Origin: Dipteris shenzhenensis
Taxonomy: Eukaryota; Polypodiophyta; Polypodiopsida; Gleicheniales
Direction: 5' to 3' (one strand)
NCBI GenBank assembly: GCA_047967505.1
Contig: CM106540.1
Length of the DNA: 64,000 nucleotides
In this document: positions 1 through 11,699 of the stretch, piece after piece
Numbering within the stretch: position 1 is the stretch's first letter
Layout: the number at the start of each line of letters is the position of its first letter
Translations under genes and position numbers: made by a program
The notes under the pieces: generated by a model
The model's database searches: none
Seen by the model: only the letters and a program-made list of their open reading frames with translations
Told to the model about the DNA's origin: nothing

Positions 1-1495
1 ATGCAACACAATGTAAAAAACACTGTTGGCAAGTTACCGACTCATGATGGCCTTTTCCATCTATTAAAGTCTAAAGTGTAAAGTGTAAAATATCAAAGTA
101 TAAAGTGTAAAGTGTAATGCAATACCATCCTAAGGGTAAAATCTTATCCATGGAACTTTACTTCGTATTTCAAGTTACCAACTCATGACAAATAAATGAG
201 AAATGATGGCTTTTTCCATTTAACAATGCTAAGCTAAGGTTCCTAGCTCTCTCTAAGAAATGCATATAAAATGTTAGTGAAATTCAAGTAATAAGTGGGA
301 ATCTCAAATAAACCATAAATATGGGTCTTCCAATCAGGTTCAAGGGAATACCCAAGGTCAAAAAGTCTAGATCTAACCTCAGTATACATAACCTTTCCTT
401 GATTTCCTATTTGCCTTTTCCAATTACCAGTATCCCAATTAAATTTATGCACACACCAAAGTGCCAATGGGAACCTCAACATTATATGACTTAAAAATAA
501 AGGAAATAATCGAGACAAGGGTTAGACAATTTGTTTAACATTGGCCCAAGCAATAGCCCAACAAGCAACCTCAGTATACTTATACCTTTCCTCGATCTCT
601 TTTTTGCATTTTCTAATTATTAGTATCACAATAGATTTATGCATATATCATAGTGTGATAAGTTCCTTGAGAAGGTCAAAATTGAAGGACAACCTCCATG
701 TTATATGGCCTTTTCATCATTTCCCATTTAAAATCATGCTATATACTTGACTTCTCTAGATAAAACCCCAATGGAGATCTCATAATGTAAAACATTCCAA
801 TAGAAGCACATAAAATCCCAAATTAAAGGCTAATCAAGCCTTGGCCCTTATCTCTATCAAAGGGAATCTATTGTTAGCATTCTCTATTAGAATTCCGATC
901 TCCAGGGCCTATTTGATGCGCCATATGAATGACCATTAGGACATAACGATCAGGTCTTATAGTAAGCTTTCGAGCTTATGCTACATCTGGCAAATAAGCA
1001 AGTCTAAATGTAATTGGTGGCTCCAACATTGAATGTAAAAGGACAGAGGACCTCCCACGGGTGAGTTGGATAATCGTTTATAAATGCATGGCTAGCGTTG
1101 TGATCAAAGCTCTTGAGCAGAGCTTGAAACATGGCTAACTGTTTCTAAATGCATGGTTAACATAGGCTTACAAAGAATACCAAGTTTATTCCAGGAAGTT
1201 CCACAGCATCCTGGTTTAACAATAGCTTTCTGCCCAGTGCTCATAGACCTCGTAGTCAACACCACTACACCACAAAATCTTGAGCTCAACTGAGTGCATG
1301 CACTAGTATACAAGGTCTTTCCATAGACATATGAGGCACGGCATCCTCATAACACTGAGAAGAAATGACCAAGTCGAGTTCATAAACATAGCAAAAGGGC
1401 ACGACTCCCTCTAGAAATGACTAAGTGAACCTCTTCATTTCGGCATGCAAACTCATGCTCATATGCCAATGGCAAAGATAGAAGGATTACCGTGT

Positions 1496-1890
1496 TGCCA
1501 AACAGTGGTGGCTAAGGATGGCTATGACATTTTGACGGGAGGTGATAAAAAAGGTTGCAGAGCTACGTAGAGTAGCTAAAAGACACCACCAACTCTACAC
1601 ATCATGAATCATCGCTAGCTCTACAGGCATCCTTAGTTCCAAAGCTTATAAAACGAGCATGAAAGCAAGAACTATATCTTGAGCGTAATGCTTCTAAGCA
1701 AGCCAGCACCAATCTCGAGCAAGTGAAGACACTGGAAAAATACTAAACCGTATTTGCTCCAATTCTACATAACCACTCCAATCAATGAGAAGAAATATTA
1801 TGTTGCCAGCCTCAATAGTGGTGGTTGAGGATGGCTTTGACAGGAGGTGATAAAGTTGCAGAGCTATGCAAAGTGATTGAAAGACATGTA
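1496..1890 (+). repeat. imperfect direct duplication (two units)
   Basis: Units at about 1496-1595 and 1800-1890 share GTTGCCA..., GTGGTGG..GAGGATGGCT and GAGGTGATAAA..GTTGCAGAGCTA blocks, separated by about 205 bp of unrelated sequence. Origin unknown. Confidence 0.5.
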
Positions 1891-4020
1891 GTGAGTGGGA
1901 AAGTTGCCAAAGCTACTCAGAATATTGGGAAAATAGTTATTGAGGGGGAAAACATGCAGTGAGCAATGGGAAAGCCCTTCATGTGAGCGGCTATCCATCT
2001 CGTGATATGCAAACGATCATCTTCAATAAAAAGATAGGAAGATTTTGAGGCACCTGGTTAAAGGCTCGCTATATTACACCAATGAGGACTCTTCTGAGTG
2101 CTACAATGGACTTCCGAGAGCATCATTCATATGTTCTTTGAATACAAGAACTTTAGACTCCACGTTCTATCATCAACTCCCTGGCATAGATCTACGTCCA
2201 TATAGTCTGCCTTGTAGCATGGGCAGATGGTTCCTTGGGAATGTAATGCTAAAGTTGTGAAGGGGAAGAAAACGCATCAGTGGGTATTGTAGAGGAGACT
2301 AGCTTCCATCTCACAAGAGGGTGAGCAGCTCTCGGTATAACTTTGGGAGGAGGGCAAAGCTCCTTTGGGTCTCACGAGTGACACTAGTAGAAGCCTATGT
2401 GGTTCTAAACTCGAGCTTCGTAGCGCCAAGCTTGATGCTTCCAATTACTATACAATCAAGTGGCAATTGCCTTGTGGTCCAATGTCAAGAATCTAGGAAT
2501 TGGTGCCATTTGTCCATTTGGGTGGTACTATTAGTCAGTCCCCATTAAACCCATTACTAGGATGTGGTTACTGGGCTGTGGGCATCTTAGATGTCCAACT
2601 ATATCACGTGTCCAAGTACTATATGTCCTTGATGAGTGCTTAAATATTATAATCATATGTTCCTTACGCGTAGGATCCCCTCACAAATATCATGATTTTA
2701 GAATGAGTGACACTATATACATACAAATTGAGTGGGTCTTAAGAAGAAATCCAATACCATTTGTCTCATTAAAATCACTAATCAATTAGTGCCTCAAGTC
2801 ATTGAGCCTCGCATCTCTTTTTCTTGCATTCTCCTTGCAATTCCTTACGTCGCAGCTTTTGAGTAATGCATGAGGCAGTTATCTCCACCAAATTGCACAA
2901 TCTCCTAGAGTTGTGGTAACGTTTCAACCCAAACTTGGGAAAAAAAGATGAGAAGATGTACTTCCCCATGTGTTCTAACTCAGCTCTTAATTCAAAATCA
3001 AGTTCTATGGGGTACTTGGATTTGCTCCATTTACTCCTGATCACAATTAACTGGATGGACCTAGTGGGTCAAGGTCGCACACATATCCTCTTCCTAATAG
3101 ATAATTGTAAGTCCATTCTATGATAAATTCAATCACACCCATGATAATAAACTCTAAGGACTGCAATGGCAAATCTTATTTGCATGGGTAAAAAACTTAT
3201 GTTAGTTACATCCAATAAAGTGTGTCCCCATTGATCACAAGGATCCCCAAGGTTGTGTGTGTGTGTGTGTTACCTAAATCATATCATATCAAGGGATCTA
3301 CTTCTCCATCAGTCCACAAATTGAAAAGCCCTGGCCAATGCTTTTACAAGACAATGTTTATACTACAATTAATGTTTAAGGATGCAGCAAAGAGAGACAC
3401 CAAGCAATCAGAACCTCAGATGATTACTCCAGGTGCATTAAAAGTTGAGAATCCGAAAGAGCAGTTTTCTATCAGTTACTCTAATGGTAAAAACCATATG
3501 ATTGTCTTGATACATTTTTGTAAGTGTGCATAACAGGGTGGGGAACACTATATCTCATCATGAGTTCCCCAAGTGTATTCCTCAAGGTTGCCAACATCCT
3601 TTCTCACAATATCATGCTCAAGACTTTATTTGCAAATCCGACGGAGAATAGAACCTCAAATTTGTATGACTTTAAAATACAATCAAATCATGTCACCCTA
3701 TCTAGATCTAAATCAATCAAATCTTGGCATTCTTGTAATCCAAAGATAATTACAGGTTGGCATAAATAATCAATGTTAGTGTCACTCAAGAAAGGCAAAG
3801 AAGTAGTAAATGAAAGTAGATTATCCTTGCCATCTTTCCAAATTAGAGAGTCCAAGATCATCCTAAGTGTAAAGTCATGTTACCAAGTTTGTAAAAGCAA
3901 CTTTACCAAGTTTTAAAGACAAGCAAGCATATGAATTTTCCATATATTTTGGAAAACACAAGCCTTTAACATGAATTATAAAATCCATACCAATCCCAGA
4001 TAACTTCATGAATAGAGACA

Positions 4021-4094
4021 ACATATCATCCCCCTATATCAAGGGACAAACATATCATGCCCCCATATCAAGGGACAAACATATCATGCCCCAT
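4021..4094 (+). repeat. 29-bp tandem repeat, about 2.6 copies
   Basis: The block ACATATCATG/C-CCCC-ATATCAAGGGACAA starts at 4021, 4050 and 4079, a spacing of 29 bp. The copies are nearly identical. Confidence 0.85.
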
Positions 4095-5337
4095 TAAAAG
4101 TGTCCCTCAAAATGAGTGCCCCTTAAGAATCGTGATTGCTCAAAGTTCTAGGTCCAGCTCTCTGGTTAGGAAAATATTTTTAGAAATATTCAATCTTTTA
4201 GATGACCAAAAAACCTTAAACTTAAAAGAATATTCAATCTTTGAGAAGGTGCTTCCCATATCCTTAAAGAATCCTCCATATGAAAAGACTTATGACTGAA
4301 TTCCTATGCTAGCAAACCATATATAACCACAGTGCACTTTGGTTTCCATACCATGCTTGTAGACTATATAACCATGGAGCATAATCCCCTTAATTTCAAT
4401 AGACCATGGGAAACCATAGGGTATAAAATGGCCATTATCCTAAAAGTACTAATTGTGTAAAAGAAGTACTATTTGCTCGATACCAACATAGTGCCAAGCC
4501 GGGGCCTTACTCTCGCTTCAAATTTAGAAGGAAGCTATTGGTAAGTGCATGAGTCATTCAAAGGACAGTCAACAATTTCCACAAGGAGTAGGGAAGGAAA
4601 CATAAAGAGAAATATATTGCCGCTTCTGGTTAATGTGCTCACGACTGCTATCACCATTGACCTCAGCAATGATAGCCAATCCGTAATGAACATAATGAGT
4701 TAGACTACTTGCCATGTTTTATATATAATGCAATGGTTGTTTCCTATCTGTAGGTGGCCGCACAACTAGATGTGGTTCATAGCACCCAATCACGGGTCCA
4801 ATGGTAACGTCGGTCATGTATAGCAGTCCCACACTAATGAGGTCAAGCTGTAGAAAAGTCTCGACCCTTATAGGTCATGATCGAAATTTCCTCCTGGGCG
4901 CAGGCATCCCTATGTCAGGGACACTCAGCCATACTTTCCTAGCTCCCTCAAGCTCTTACAAGTGCAAAACAGAGTTGGCAAGCCTCCCTCAGCCACGAGT
5001 GTTCTACTGTGTTCTCGGTGATTGTCGTCCCCGTGAGGTCTCAGTCCCAATGCCTTCTTGGTAGATAGACATGAAAAGAACCTGTTTCGTGAGTAGTGAT
5101 CTCACAGCTAGGGTGATTAAACTAGATACGACCGTGCATCAGATGGAAAAAGGTGGTTGGGATGAGGGATCGCGTGAAGCTCTATTATCCTCACTTATTA
5201 GGCGAGCACCCAAAGCCATCTTCATACAGAAAACTCGATAAGTGCTTGAATCGCTTTCTGCATACATAAAACTCGCTAAGTTCATGAATACAAATCATCT
5301 CAGTACATCTATATTTCTCTATGTATTACTTCATTTG

Positions 5338-5340
<3 letters not shown>

Positions 5341-5405
<65 letters not shown>
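5341..5405 (+). repeat. (GA)n microsatellite
   Basis: Uninterrupted GA dinucleotide run of about 65 bp. Confidence 0.97.
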
Positions 5406-5408
<3 letters not shown>

Positions 5409-5753
5409 TAATCACAGTGTACTTGAGCTAGTTAACATAACACTAGACGTTGGTGTAGCCTGTGCGATCTTTTGAAGGCCTAAGCTTCACATGCAACCTA
5501 ATAGAGAGGCTCATAGAGAATTTAGCCCCTCTCTATAGTATGTGGACATCTTTTTCAAGAATAAAAAATATAACAATTCCAATGGAGAGAGGTCCATGGC
5601 CTCATATTCCACTTCATATCTGCATATATCCATGGTGGTCCAGTTTCAATATGCATCCTTTTGTATAACATGCCCCCACAACATTGTGTGAACCTATTGG
5701 TCCATGTATAGTCCCTAGACTCCTTGTAGCCCACTAGGTAAACCTAGTGGTCC

Positions 5754-5889
5754 TTGCATGCCCTAGGATCACAACGGTCCCCAAGGGGAGGAGTGGTGTG
5801 TGTCCTTTCTAAGACATATGGTGGTCCTTTAGATATGTGGCCACCAATCACAAGGCACACCCTAGGATCACAAGGGTCCTCGAGGGGAG

Positions 5890-5900
<11 letters not shown>
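5754..5900 (+). repeat. short direct duplication beside a (GT)n tract
   Basis: The block CCCTAGGATCACAA.GGTCC..GAGGGGAGGAGTG occurs twice, at about 5760 and 5866, just before the GT tract and the C1 LTR. Confidence 0.7.

Positions 5901-5928
<28 letters not shown>
5892..5928 (+). repeat. (GT)n microsatellite
   Basis: GT dinucleotide run immediately upstream of the C1 5' LTR. Confidence 0.95.
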
Positions 5929-5931
<3 letters not shown>

Positions 5932-6043
5932 TGTGGGGGTTAAAGGTCACTGTGCCTTTACCCCGGTTATGTACAATACTCAAACACATATATAAATGAA
6001 TGAAAAAGAAGATTAGGGTGGTTCTACACCCACCAAAACTTGT

Positions 6044-6100
<57 letters not shown>

Positions 6101-6134
6101 TCTTCCGTTCTTGCTTCCGTTGAGAGCACTCTCA
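5932..6134 (+). repeat. 5' LTR of C1
   Basis: Starts TGTGGGGG and ends CTCA two bases before the primer site. It contains a (TC)n tract at 6046-6098. The first 115 bp reappear at 8987-9101. Confidence 0.85.
6046..6098 (+). repeat. (TC)n microsatellite inside the C1 LTR
   Basis: TC dinucleotide run of about 53 bp in the 3' half of the 5' LTR, directly after the point where the 3' LTR copy is truncated. Confidence 0.95.
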
Positions 6135-6136
6135 AC

Positions 6137-6149
6137 TGGTATCAGAGCC
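6137..6149 (+). other. C1 primer binding site (tRNA-iMet)
   Basis: TGGTATCAGAGCC lies just inside the 5' LTR and is complementary to the 3' end of initiator tRNA-Met, as is usual for plant copia elements. Confidence 0.9.
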
Positions 6150-6631
6150 TGGGTGATCTAGCTGAGCGTGCGTGAATGCTTGGGAGCTCAGCAGCTCTGT
6201 GGGAGGAAGGAGAAGCTCTGTGGGAAGCTTTATGGGTGACTTTACTTGCATTCGAGTGTGCAGAGTCCTTGGAGGAACCTTTGGAAAAGTCACTTTGGTT
6301 TTGCGAAGTGGTTTTGAGAGCCTGTTAAGAGTTTTCAAAGAAAAAGTCGTTTTTTGAGCTTTTCCCTGTTCCGTTCGATGACAGAGACTCCGTATTGACT
6401 TGTAGAGGCAACTATTGCTTGCTTTTGGTGTCCACTTCACTTCAGGAGCTTGGAAACACCTTCATTCTTGAATCTGGGATCATTTCATTGGATTTGTGAC
6501 TCACTGTGTCAGTTTCTGCGTTTTTTGCCCGGGTGTTGGAACTCAAGTTTGGAGCAACCATTTCCAGATCTGTCAGTTCCGGTGGACTCAGGAGGTCCTA
6601 AAACTTCTATGTTGCTCATCATTTCTAGGAT

Positions 6632-7212
6632 ATGAATCCACCTGCATATGTTGATGAGGAGACTAGTATACAAGATGTGAATCCACCTGCATATGTTGAT
6701 AGACAGCAAGCTGTCCATGCACCAAATGTGCAAGAAATGGTACCACCAACTACTCCCATAGGTATCCAATCAAGGGTAGATGATGGATCATCTATTGGTG
6801 GAAATGATGAGCCAAATGTGGCTGATATGCAGGTGGGACATCAAGCTGAAATGCCCTTGAGAAGATCATCTAGAGTGTCTAGACCACCTGATAGGTTTGT
6901 TCCAGGGGTAGACTATGTGATGCTTACTGATTGCACGGAGCCTTCTTGCTATAGAGAGGCTATGATGCGTGAGGATCAATGCAAGTGGGAGTATGCTATG
7001 CAATCAGAGATGAGTTCACTTATGAAGAATAAGACTTGGGACTTGGTTTCTTTGCCACATGGAAAGAAAGCATTGCCATGTAAATGGGTCTACAAAATGA
7101 AGGTCACAGGTGATGATGTGCCTAGGTACAAGGCCCGTTTGGTTGCTAAAGGGTTCAAGCAAGAGAAGGGTGTGGACTTTGATGAGATATTCTCTCCGGT
7201 TGTGAAGATGAC
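6632..7212 (+). pseudogene. C1 pol fragment: linker and N-terminal reverse transcriptase
   Basis: An open stretch ending at the insertion. The first ~70 residues are a low-complexity linker containing a duplicated NPPAYVD block. The motif RRSSRVSRPPDRF then marks the usual junction before the copia reverse transcriptase. This is followed by the fingers, with WKYAM-like text, NKTWDLV, KWVYKMK, YKARLVAKGFKQ and GVDFDEIFSPVVKMT. The family sequence should continue directly into LRCVLGLVAS, but here it meets foreign DNA at 7213. Not functional as it stands. Confidence 0.85.
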
Positions 7213-7587
7213 ATGCTCTCACACATACAAATCCACACACCCACACATACTTGAGCATCCATTTATACAAAGTCTTCATACTGAGTTTCTGTCGGCACTC
7301 CGAAGGTGAAGGGCAAACTCAGCCATGACGAAGGCTGGCACTAAAGCAGAAGTCTAATCATAAAGTAGTCCAAATCTCTTCATTCAAGCTACAACTTCTT
7401 GTGAAGTCTAAATGATTTCATTTTAGTCTCTCCCAAATGAGCATCTAACTCTAAATCTAGCTGATAGGGCAACGCACCATTTAAGATAGAAAGAATTATC
7501 GCAATACCAATAAACCGCAACTTAAATCAAATTCTTAGTTTTTCATATAGAGAAGATGGGCATCTTTCTAGACAACGTACGCTTTAA
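7213..7587 (-). repeat. copy R1 of a dispersed repeat, inserted in C1 reverse transcriptase
   Basis: About 375 bp interrupt the C1 reverse transcriptase between ..SPVVKMT and LRCVLGLV... The reverse complement of this segment matches 51020-51310 almost base for base over long blocks, for example TTCTTTCTATCTTAAATGG, GGGAGAGACTAAAATGAAAT and ATGGATGCTCAAGTATGTG. It is therefore a partial copy of the R family. No clear target-site duplication was found. Confidence 0.85.
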
Positions 7588-8932
7588 CTTAGATGCGTGC
7601 TTGGACTAGTGGCATCAGAGGATATGGAGCTTATGCAGATGGATGTCAAGACAGCTTTCTTGCATGGGGATTTGCATGAGGAAATTTACATGGTGCAGCC
7701 GGAAGGCTTTGAAGAAAAGGGCAAAGAGCATTTAGTTTGCAAGCTGAAGAAGAGTCTCTATGGTCTTAAGCAAGCACCTAGAGAATGGTATCAGAAGTTT
7801 GATGCTTTCATTCGGTCCCAAGGTTTTAGAAGGAGTGAAATTGATCACTGCCTCTACACTAAAAGGGATAAGGATAATAGCCTGATAATCTTGGCACTAT
7901 ATGTGGATGATATGCTATTGGCTAGAAATAATACTTATGAGCTAGATGCATTAAAGGCCAAGTTGCATGAGGCCTTTGATATGAAGGATTTAGGACTTGC
8001 AGGTCATATTCTTGGTATGCGCATCATGCATGATCGGAGTAGGAAACTCCTTTGGCTTTCACAAAAAGAGTATGTTACAAAAGTATTGCAGCGTTTCAAT
8101 ATGGAGGGGGGGAAGGCAGTGAGTACTCCATTGCCTCCATATGTGAAACTGAGTCATATAGATAGTCCCAAATTAGAACAGGAGAGGGCCATGATGGCCA
8201 AGGTCCCTTATGCATCAGCGGTTGGGAGTCTTATATATGCTATGATAGCTACTAGACCAGACATTGCATTTGCAGTGGGAGTTGTTAGCCGGTATATGGC
8301 TAATCCAGGAAAGAAGCATTGGGAGGCAATTAACTGTATCATGAGGTACATGAAGGGTACCAAGGAGATGTTCATCTGCTTTGGTAAAGGAGACATGCGT
8401 GTACTTGGGTGCACAGATTCAGACTATGCAGGGCATGTGGATAGTAGGAGATCCACTCCTAGTTATGTGTTCACCTTTGCAGGTGGTGCAGTGTCGTGGA
8501 TGTCTCGCGCACAGAAGTGCATTGCTTTGTCTACCACAAAGGCTGAGTATGTTGCAGCCACAGAGGGTTGCAAGGAGGCTATATGGCTTGATCGGCTAGT
8601 GGGAGATTTGGGGATTCATACAGGTGTACCGACATTGCATAGTGATTCCATGAGTGCTATTCAGCTAGCACAAAATCCGGTCTTTCATGCAAAGACCAAA
8701 CACATTGAGGTCAGGTACCATTTCATCAGGGAGGTACTTGAGGACAAGCGCATAGAGCTTCTCAAGGTTCATACAGATGAAGAAGGGGAAGGGGAAGAGA
8801 AGAGGAAAGGGAAGAGAAAGCGGAAACTAAGAAAAGCGTCGACAAATGCACCCATAACCCTGCAGATATGTTGATGAAGAGTCTACCTAGTCAGCGGTTT
8901 GAGTATTGTCGTGTATTGATGGGCATTGGATA
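7588..8932 (+). pseudogene. C1 pol fragment: reverse transcriptase palm and RNase H
   Basis: The frame continues the copia reverse transcriptase with [29 protein letters not shown], the catalytic LYVDDMLLA and the RNase H domain. RNase H shows TDSDYAG, STTKAEYVA, HSDSMSAIQLA and KHIEVRYHFIREV, so its acidic residues are retained. Near the end, about 70 bp of purine-rich DNA (8776-8845) interrupts KVHTDE|NPADM; the usual tail ADMLMKSLPSQRFEYCRVLMGI resumes in another frame up to about 8932. Upstream the frame is cut by the 375-bp insertion. Confidence 0.88.
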
Positions 8933-8986
8933 GTATGCTCACTGGTTGTTCTCCCTTAAAGGCACATTGTCCTTAAAGTGGGAGGT

Positions 8987-9101
8987 TGTGGGGGTCAAAG
9001 GTCACTGTGCCTTTACCCCGGTTATGTACAATACTCAAACACATATATAAATGAATGAAAAAGAAGATTAGGGTGGTTCTGCACCCACCAAAACTTGTGG
9101 C
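8987..9101 (+). repeat. truncated 3' LTR of C1
   Basis: 115 bp matching the start of the 5' LTR with 2 differences. It stops at ACTTGTGGC, exactly where the TC tract begins in the 5' copy, and is followed by G1 LTR sequence. Confidence 0.85.
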
Positions 9102-9104
9102 AAA

Positions 9105-9359
9105 TCACTCTTCCTATTTTCTAAAAACCCCATAATATCCCATACACAAATAATTCTCACCCCATACCAAGGTATTTATAATTCATACCTATGGTATTTA
9201 CAATGATCCATTCCACTCATCCTCTCAATCCCATAGAATATCTTAGAAAATAGAAATAAGTGAGAGCTGCTAGGCTATCACTTGATACTCAAACTCTTAT
9301 CAAACATAGAGAAAAACAATACCAATGCCAAATTAAAAATATCAATTTTTGGCGTCACA
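9105..9359 (-). repeat. 3' LTR of G1, truncated
   Basis: About 255 bp align closely with 13759-14011. The left part of the LTR is missing and the sequence abuts the broken C1 LTR. Confidence 0.85.
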
Positions 9360-9619
9360 TCTTTCCCCCCCCAGTAGATCCTCTCTAGTGACAAAGAGAG
9401 TCTGCTGGCCCTCAAGGTGGTCAAGCATAGAAGAATTTAAGGTGATGCTCATTGGTGCATCCGGGTATCACCATGCCATCAACATCCTCCCCTCAATATC
9501 CTCAAGCTGATAGGTTCCATTGGTGACATTCATGTACATCTTTATGGAGGCATGGCCAAAAGTAACTCATCTCTCTGCTTCTGTTGTGGAGTTAACGCTC
9601 AAGGAAACATGCCTTCTTT

Positions 9620-10555
9620 CATATATTGTTGAACATCTTGTAGTTCTAGCCATCCAGTGTCTACCAAAGAAACCACCCCCGGGTCTTGTACTACAATGGC
9701 TTGAGTAGCTAACTCATTTGCCCTTTAATTTTCTTTTCTATTTATATGCATAAACTTGCAAAAATCAAACTGACTACATAGTGCCATAGCCTTTTGATTA
9801 AGCTCCTTCAAATGAGGACTTTTTGTCTTGTAATGCCTTTGCATTTGCTTTATAATAAGCTGAGAATCTCCTCTTACTTCCAATTCTTTAACTTGACTTT
9901 GAAGACAACCCTCCAAACCAAGAATCAAAGCATTATACTCAGCTGCATTGTTAGTTGTGATACCTGGAAGCTCTTGTCCTCTTGCCCACACCTCTTGACC
10001 TTCAGAATTCATCAAGACTATCCCCCTAGCTCCTTGTTGGCGTGAAGGACTAAAAGCCCCATCAAAATACAAAACAAGAGCTATTGGTGGTGTATCCCTT
10101 TCATCTTTAATGTTCTCCTTACATTTCTTTTCTTCTTCTAGATCCTCCCGTCCTGTGAGCAAATTTGCCATAGTGGTCCTAGTGGTATGTTCAGTGACAA
10201 AAGAGAAAGAGAACTCTTGAAGCTCTGACAACCATTTTGCAACTCTCCCCCCAAGATTAGGCTCGCAAACTAGATATGCTAATATAGAATGAGAGGTAAG
10301 CAAGAAAAATGGTCGAGGTAATGAATAGGAGCGAAACTTTCTGACTAAAAGCACCAAAGAGAGAGCTGGCTGCTCCATTTCTTCATACCTTGTTTCCACC
10401 TCTGTAAGCTGTCGACTAGCATAATAGATAGGTTGCATTCTACCTGCCTTTACTTTTTGTAGCAATACAGCACCAATTGAATGTAGAGATACACTTGGAT
10501 TTACATAAAAGTCTTGAGACCAATCAAGGGGCTTCAATATTGGGCCCTTACTCAT
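9620..10555 (-). pseudogene. G1 RNase H plus second archaeal/host-type RNase H
   Basis: Reading from 10555 leftward. The first domain is a retroviral-type RNase H with VNPSVSLHSIGAVLLQK, YYASRQLTEVETRYEEMEQ, a KFRSY..PFFLLTSH block and TTMANLLTGRED. After a charged linker comes a second RNase H with LYFDGAFSPSRQQGARGIVL, ITTNNAAEYNALILGLEGC and VRGDSQLIIKQMQ, the signature of the extra RNase H in Tat-type elements. A stop codon follows HINRKEN, after which the same frame continues RANELATQAIVV to about 9620. No integrase follows. Confidence 0.85.
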
Positions 10556-10582
10556 GGCCTCGTTAAGTTGCTAAAAAGACTC

Positions 10583-11140
10583 TTATTGCTCCACACCCCA
10601 TTGGAAAGAAACTCCTTTTCTTGTCAAGAAGTTCATGGGATGCACTATCTTTGTGAAATCATCACAAAAGCGTTGATAATACTTGCTTTTTCCTAGAATT
10701 CTGTGAACACCAGTGACACTCTCAGGACTTGGCAATGCCATGATTGCTTGAACCTTGTTAGGATCCATTTGCAGGCCTTCTTTAGACACAATATGCCCCA
10801 ACAAGACTACTTTTGTTTGAGCCGAATGACACTTGCTAGGATTTAAACACCCTTTTGCTTCATCAATCCTAGCTAAGGCCATCTTTATCTTTTCCATGTG
10901 ATCTATGCGCCGAGAATATATGCAAAAATCATCCAAAAACACCCTTATGAACTTTCCCAAGTAAGGCTCAAGCACTTGACTCATGAACCTTTGAAATGTA
11001 GTTGGTGCATTGGTCAACCCAAAAGGCATCACTCTATAAGCAGAAACTCCCCAAGGTGTGACAAATGATGTTTTCTTTTGATCTTCCTCCCGAATACAAA
11101 TTTGAAAGTACCCAGAATACGCATCACATACCGAATACAT
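10583..11140 (-). pseudogene. G1 reverse transcriptase, C-terminal part
   Basis: Contains [31 protein letters not shown] and the catalytic FLDDFCIYS, then LGHIVSKEGLQMDPNKV, the standard gypsy palm and thumb. A short gap with a stop separates it from the N-terminal part. Confidence 0.88.
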
Positions 11141-11155
11141 CTCATGCCCTGTTAC

Positions 11156-11668
11156 TTAGTCTAGTATTTCATCTTGGAATGGCAAAGGAAAATGATCCCT
11201 CTTAGTGCATGCATTCAAAGGACAAAAGTCCACAAAAACCCGCCACTTATTTCCTTTCTTTGGTGTGACGACTACAGGAGATATCCATTCTGAATCATCA
11301 ATGGGAAAGATAAATCCTGCCTCAAGTAGTTGTGTTACCTCTTTCTTTAGTGCCTCAGCTTGGATCACCCCCAATCGCTTTAAGCGTTGCACAACTAGCT
11401 TGCTTTCTAGCTTCAACTCAATCTTGTGCTCCACAAGAGAAACTGGTCGAACTTGTGAATAGCTTGTTGCAAAGAGACATGGAAAATCATCTAACATATC
11501 CAAGTATTGGAGCTTCTCACTCCCTGATAGAGAATCACTAAGAAGCTCTTTATTGCATTGGCGTCGTTTAGTGTGCTCCACATCCTCCACATGAAGTGTC
11601 TCTACAGGATCTTCTTGCACCACCATCTTGTTCCTTCCTGACTCATCCCGATCAGAGCACCAAGACAA
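11156..11668 (-). pseudogene. G1 reverse transcriptase, N-terminal part
   Basis: Shows the gypsy reverse transcriptase entry region: VEHKIELK, GFIFPIDDSEWISPVVVTPKKGNKWRVFVDF and LNACTKRDHFPLPFQDEILD. This leads directly into the palm fragment at 11140 after a nonsense codon. Confidence 0.86.
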
Positions 11669-11699
11669 AGACCAAAGGCCACTCCTTCCACCTCACCCT

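Larger units (their letters stand above)
1..5340. other. AT-rich DNA with no recognisable gene
   Basis: No reading frame in this stretch shows a recognisable domain, and all are short. Visible structure is limited to repeats: an iterated AAAGTGTAAAGTGTAA-like motif near 65-118, two related blocks at about 1496-1595 and 1800-1890 that share a GGTGATAAA..GTTGCAGAGCTA core, a short GT run near 3256-3270 and a 29-bp tandem repeat at 4021-4094. I see nothing else to annotate. Confidence 0.6.
5932..9101 (+). mobile_element. Ty1-copia retrotransposon C1, internally deleted
   Basis: A + strand Ty1-copia element. Seen directly: a 5' LTR of about 203 bp, a TGGTATCAGAGC primer site matching initiator tRNA-Met at 6137, reverse transcriptase and RNase H coding sequence, a purine-rich tract (AAAGTGGGAGG) before the 3' LTR, and a truncated 3' LTR. 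Gag, protease and nearly all of integrase are absent: the leader runs within about 500 bp into the linker before the reverse transcriptase. The reverse transcriptase is split by a 375-bp insertion. Over the 115 bp present in both LTRs I count 2 differences, so the insertion is fairly young. The element is non-autonomous. Its 3' LTR abuts the truncated LTR of element G1. Confidence 0.9.

Noticed and set aside
5242-5475. Frame with an Arg-Glu repeat
   Set aside because: It is the translation of the (GA)n tract, not a protein.
5754-5999. Overlapping frames of about 80 codons on both strands around the GT tract
   Set aside because: They are created by the GT/CA microsatellite and the C1 LTR and show no domain.
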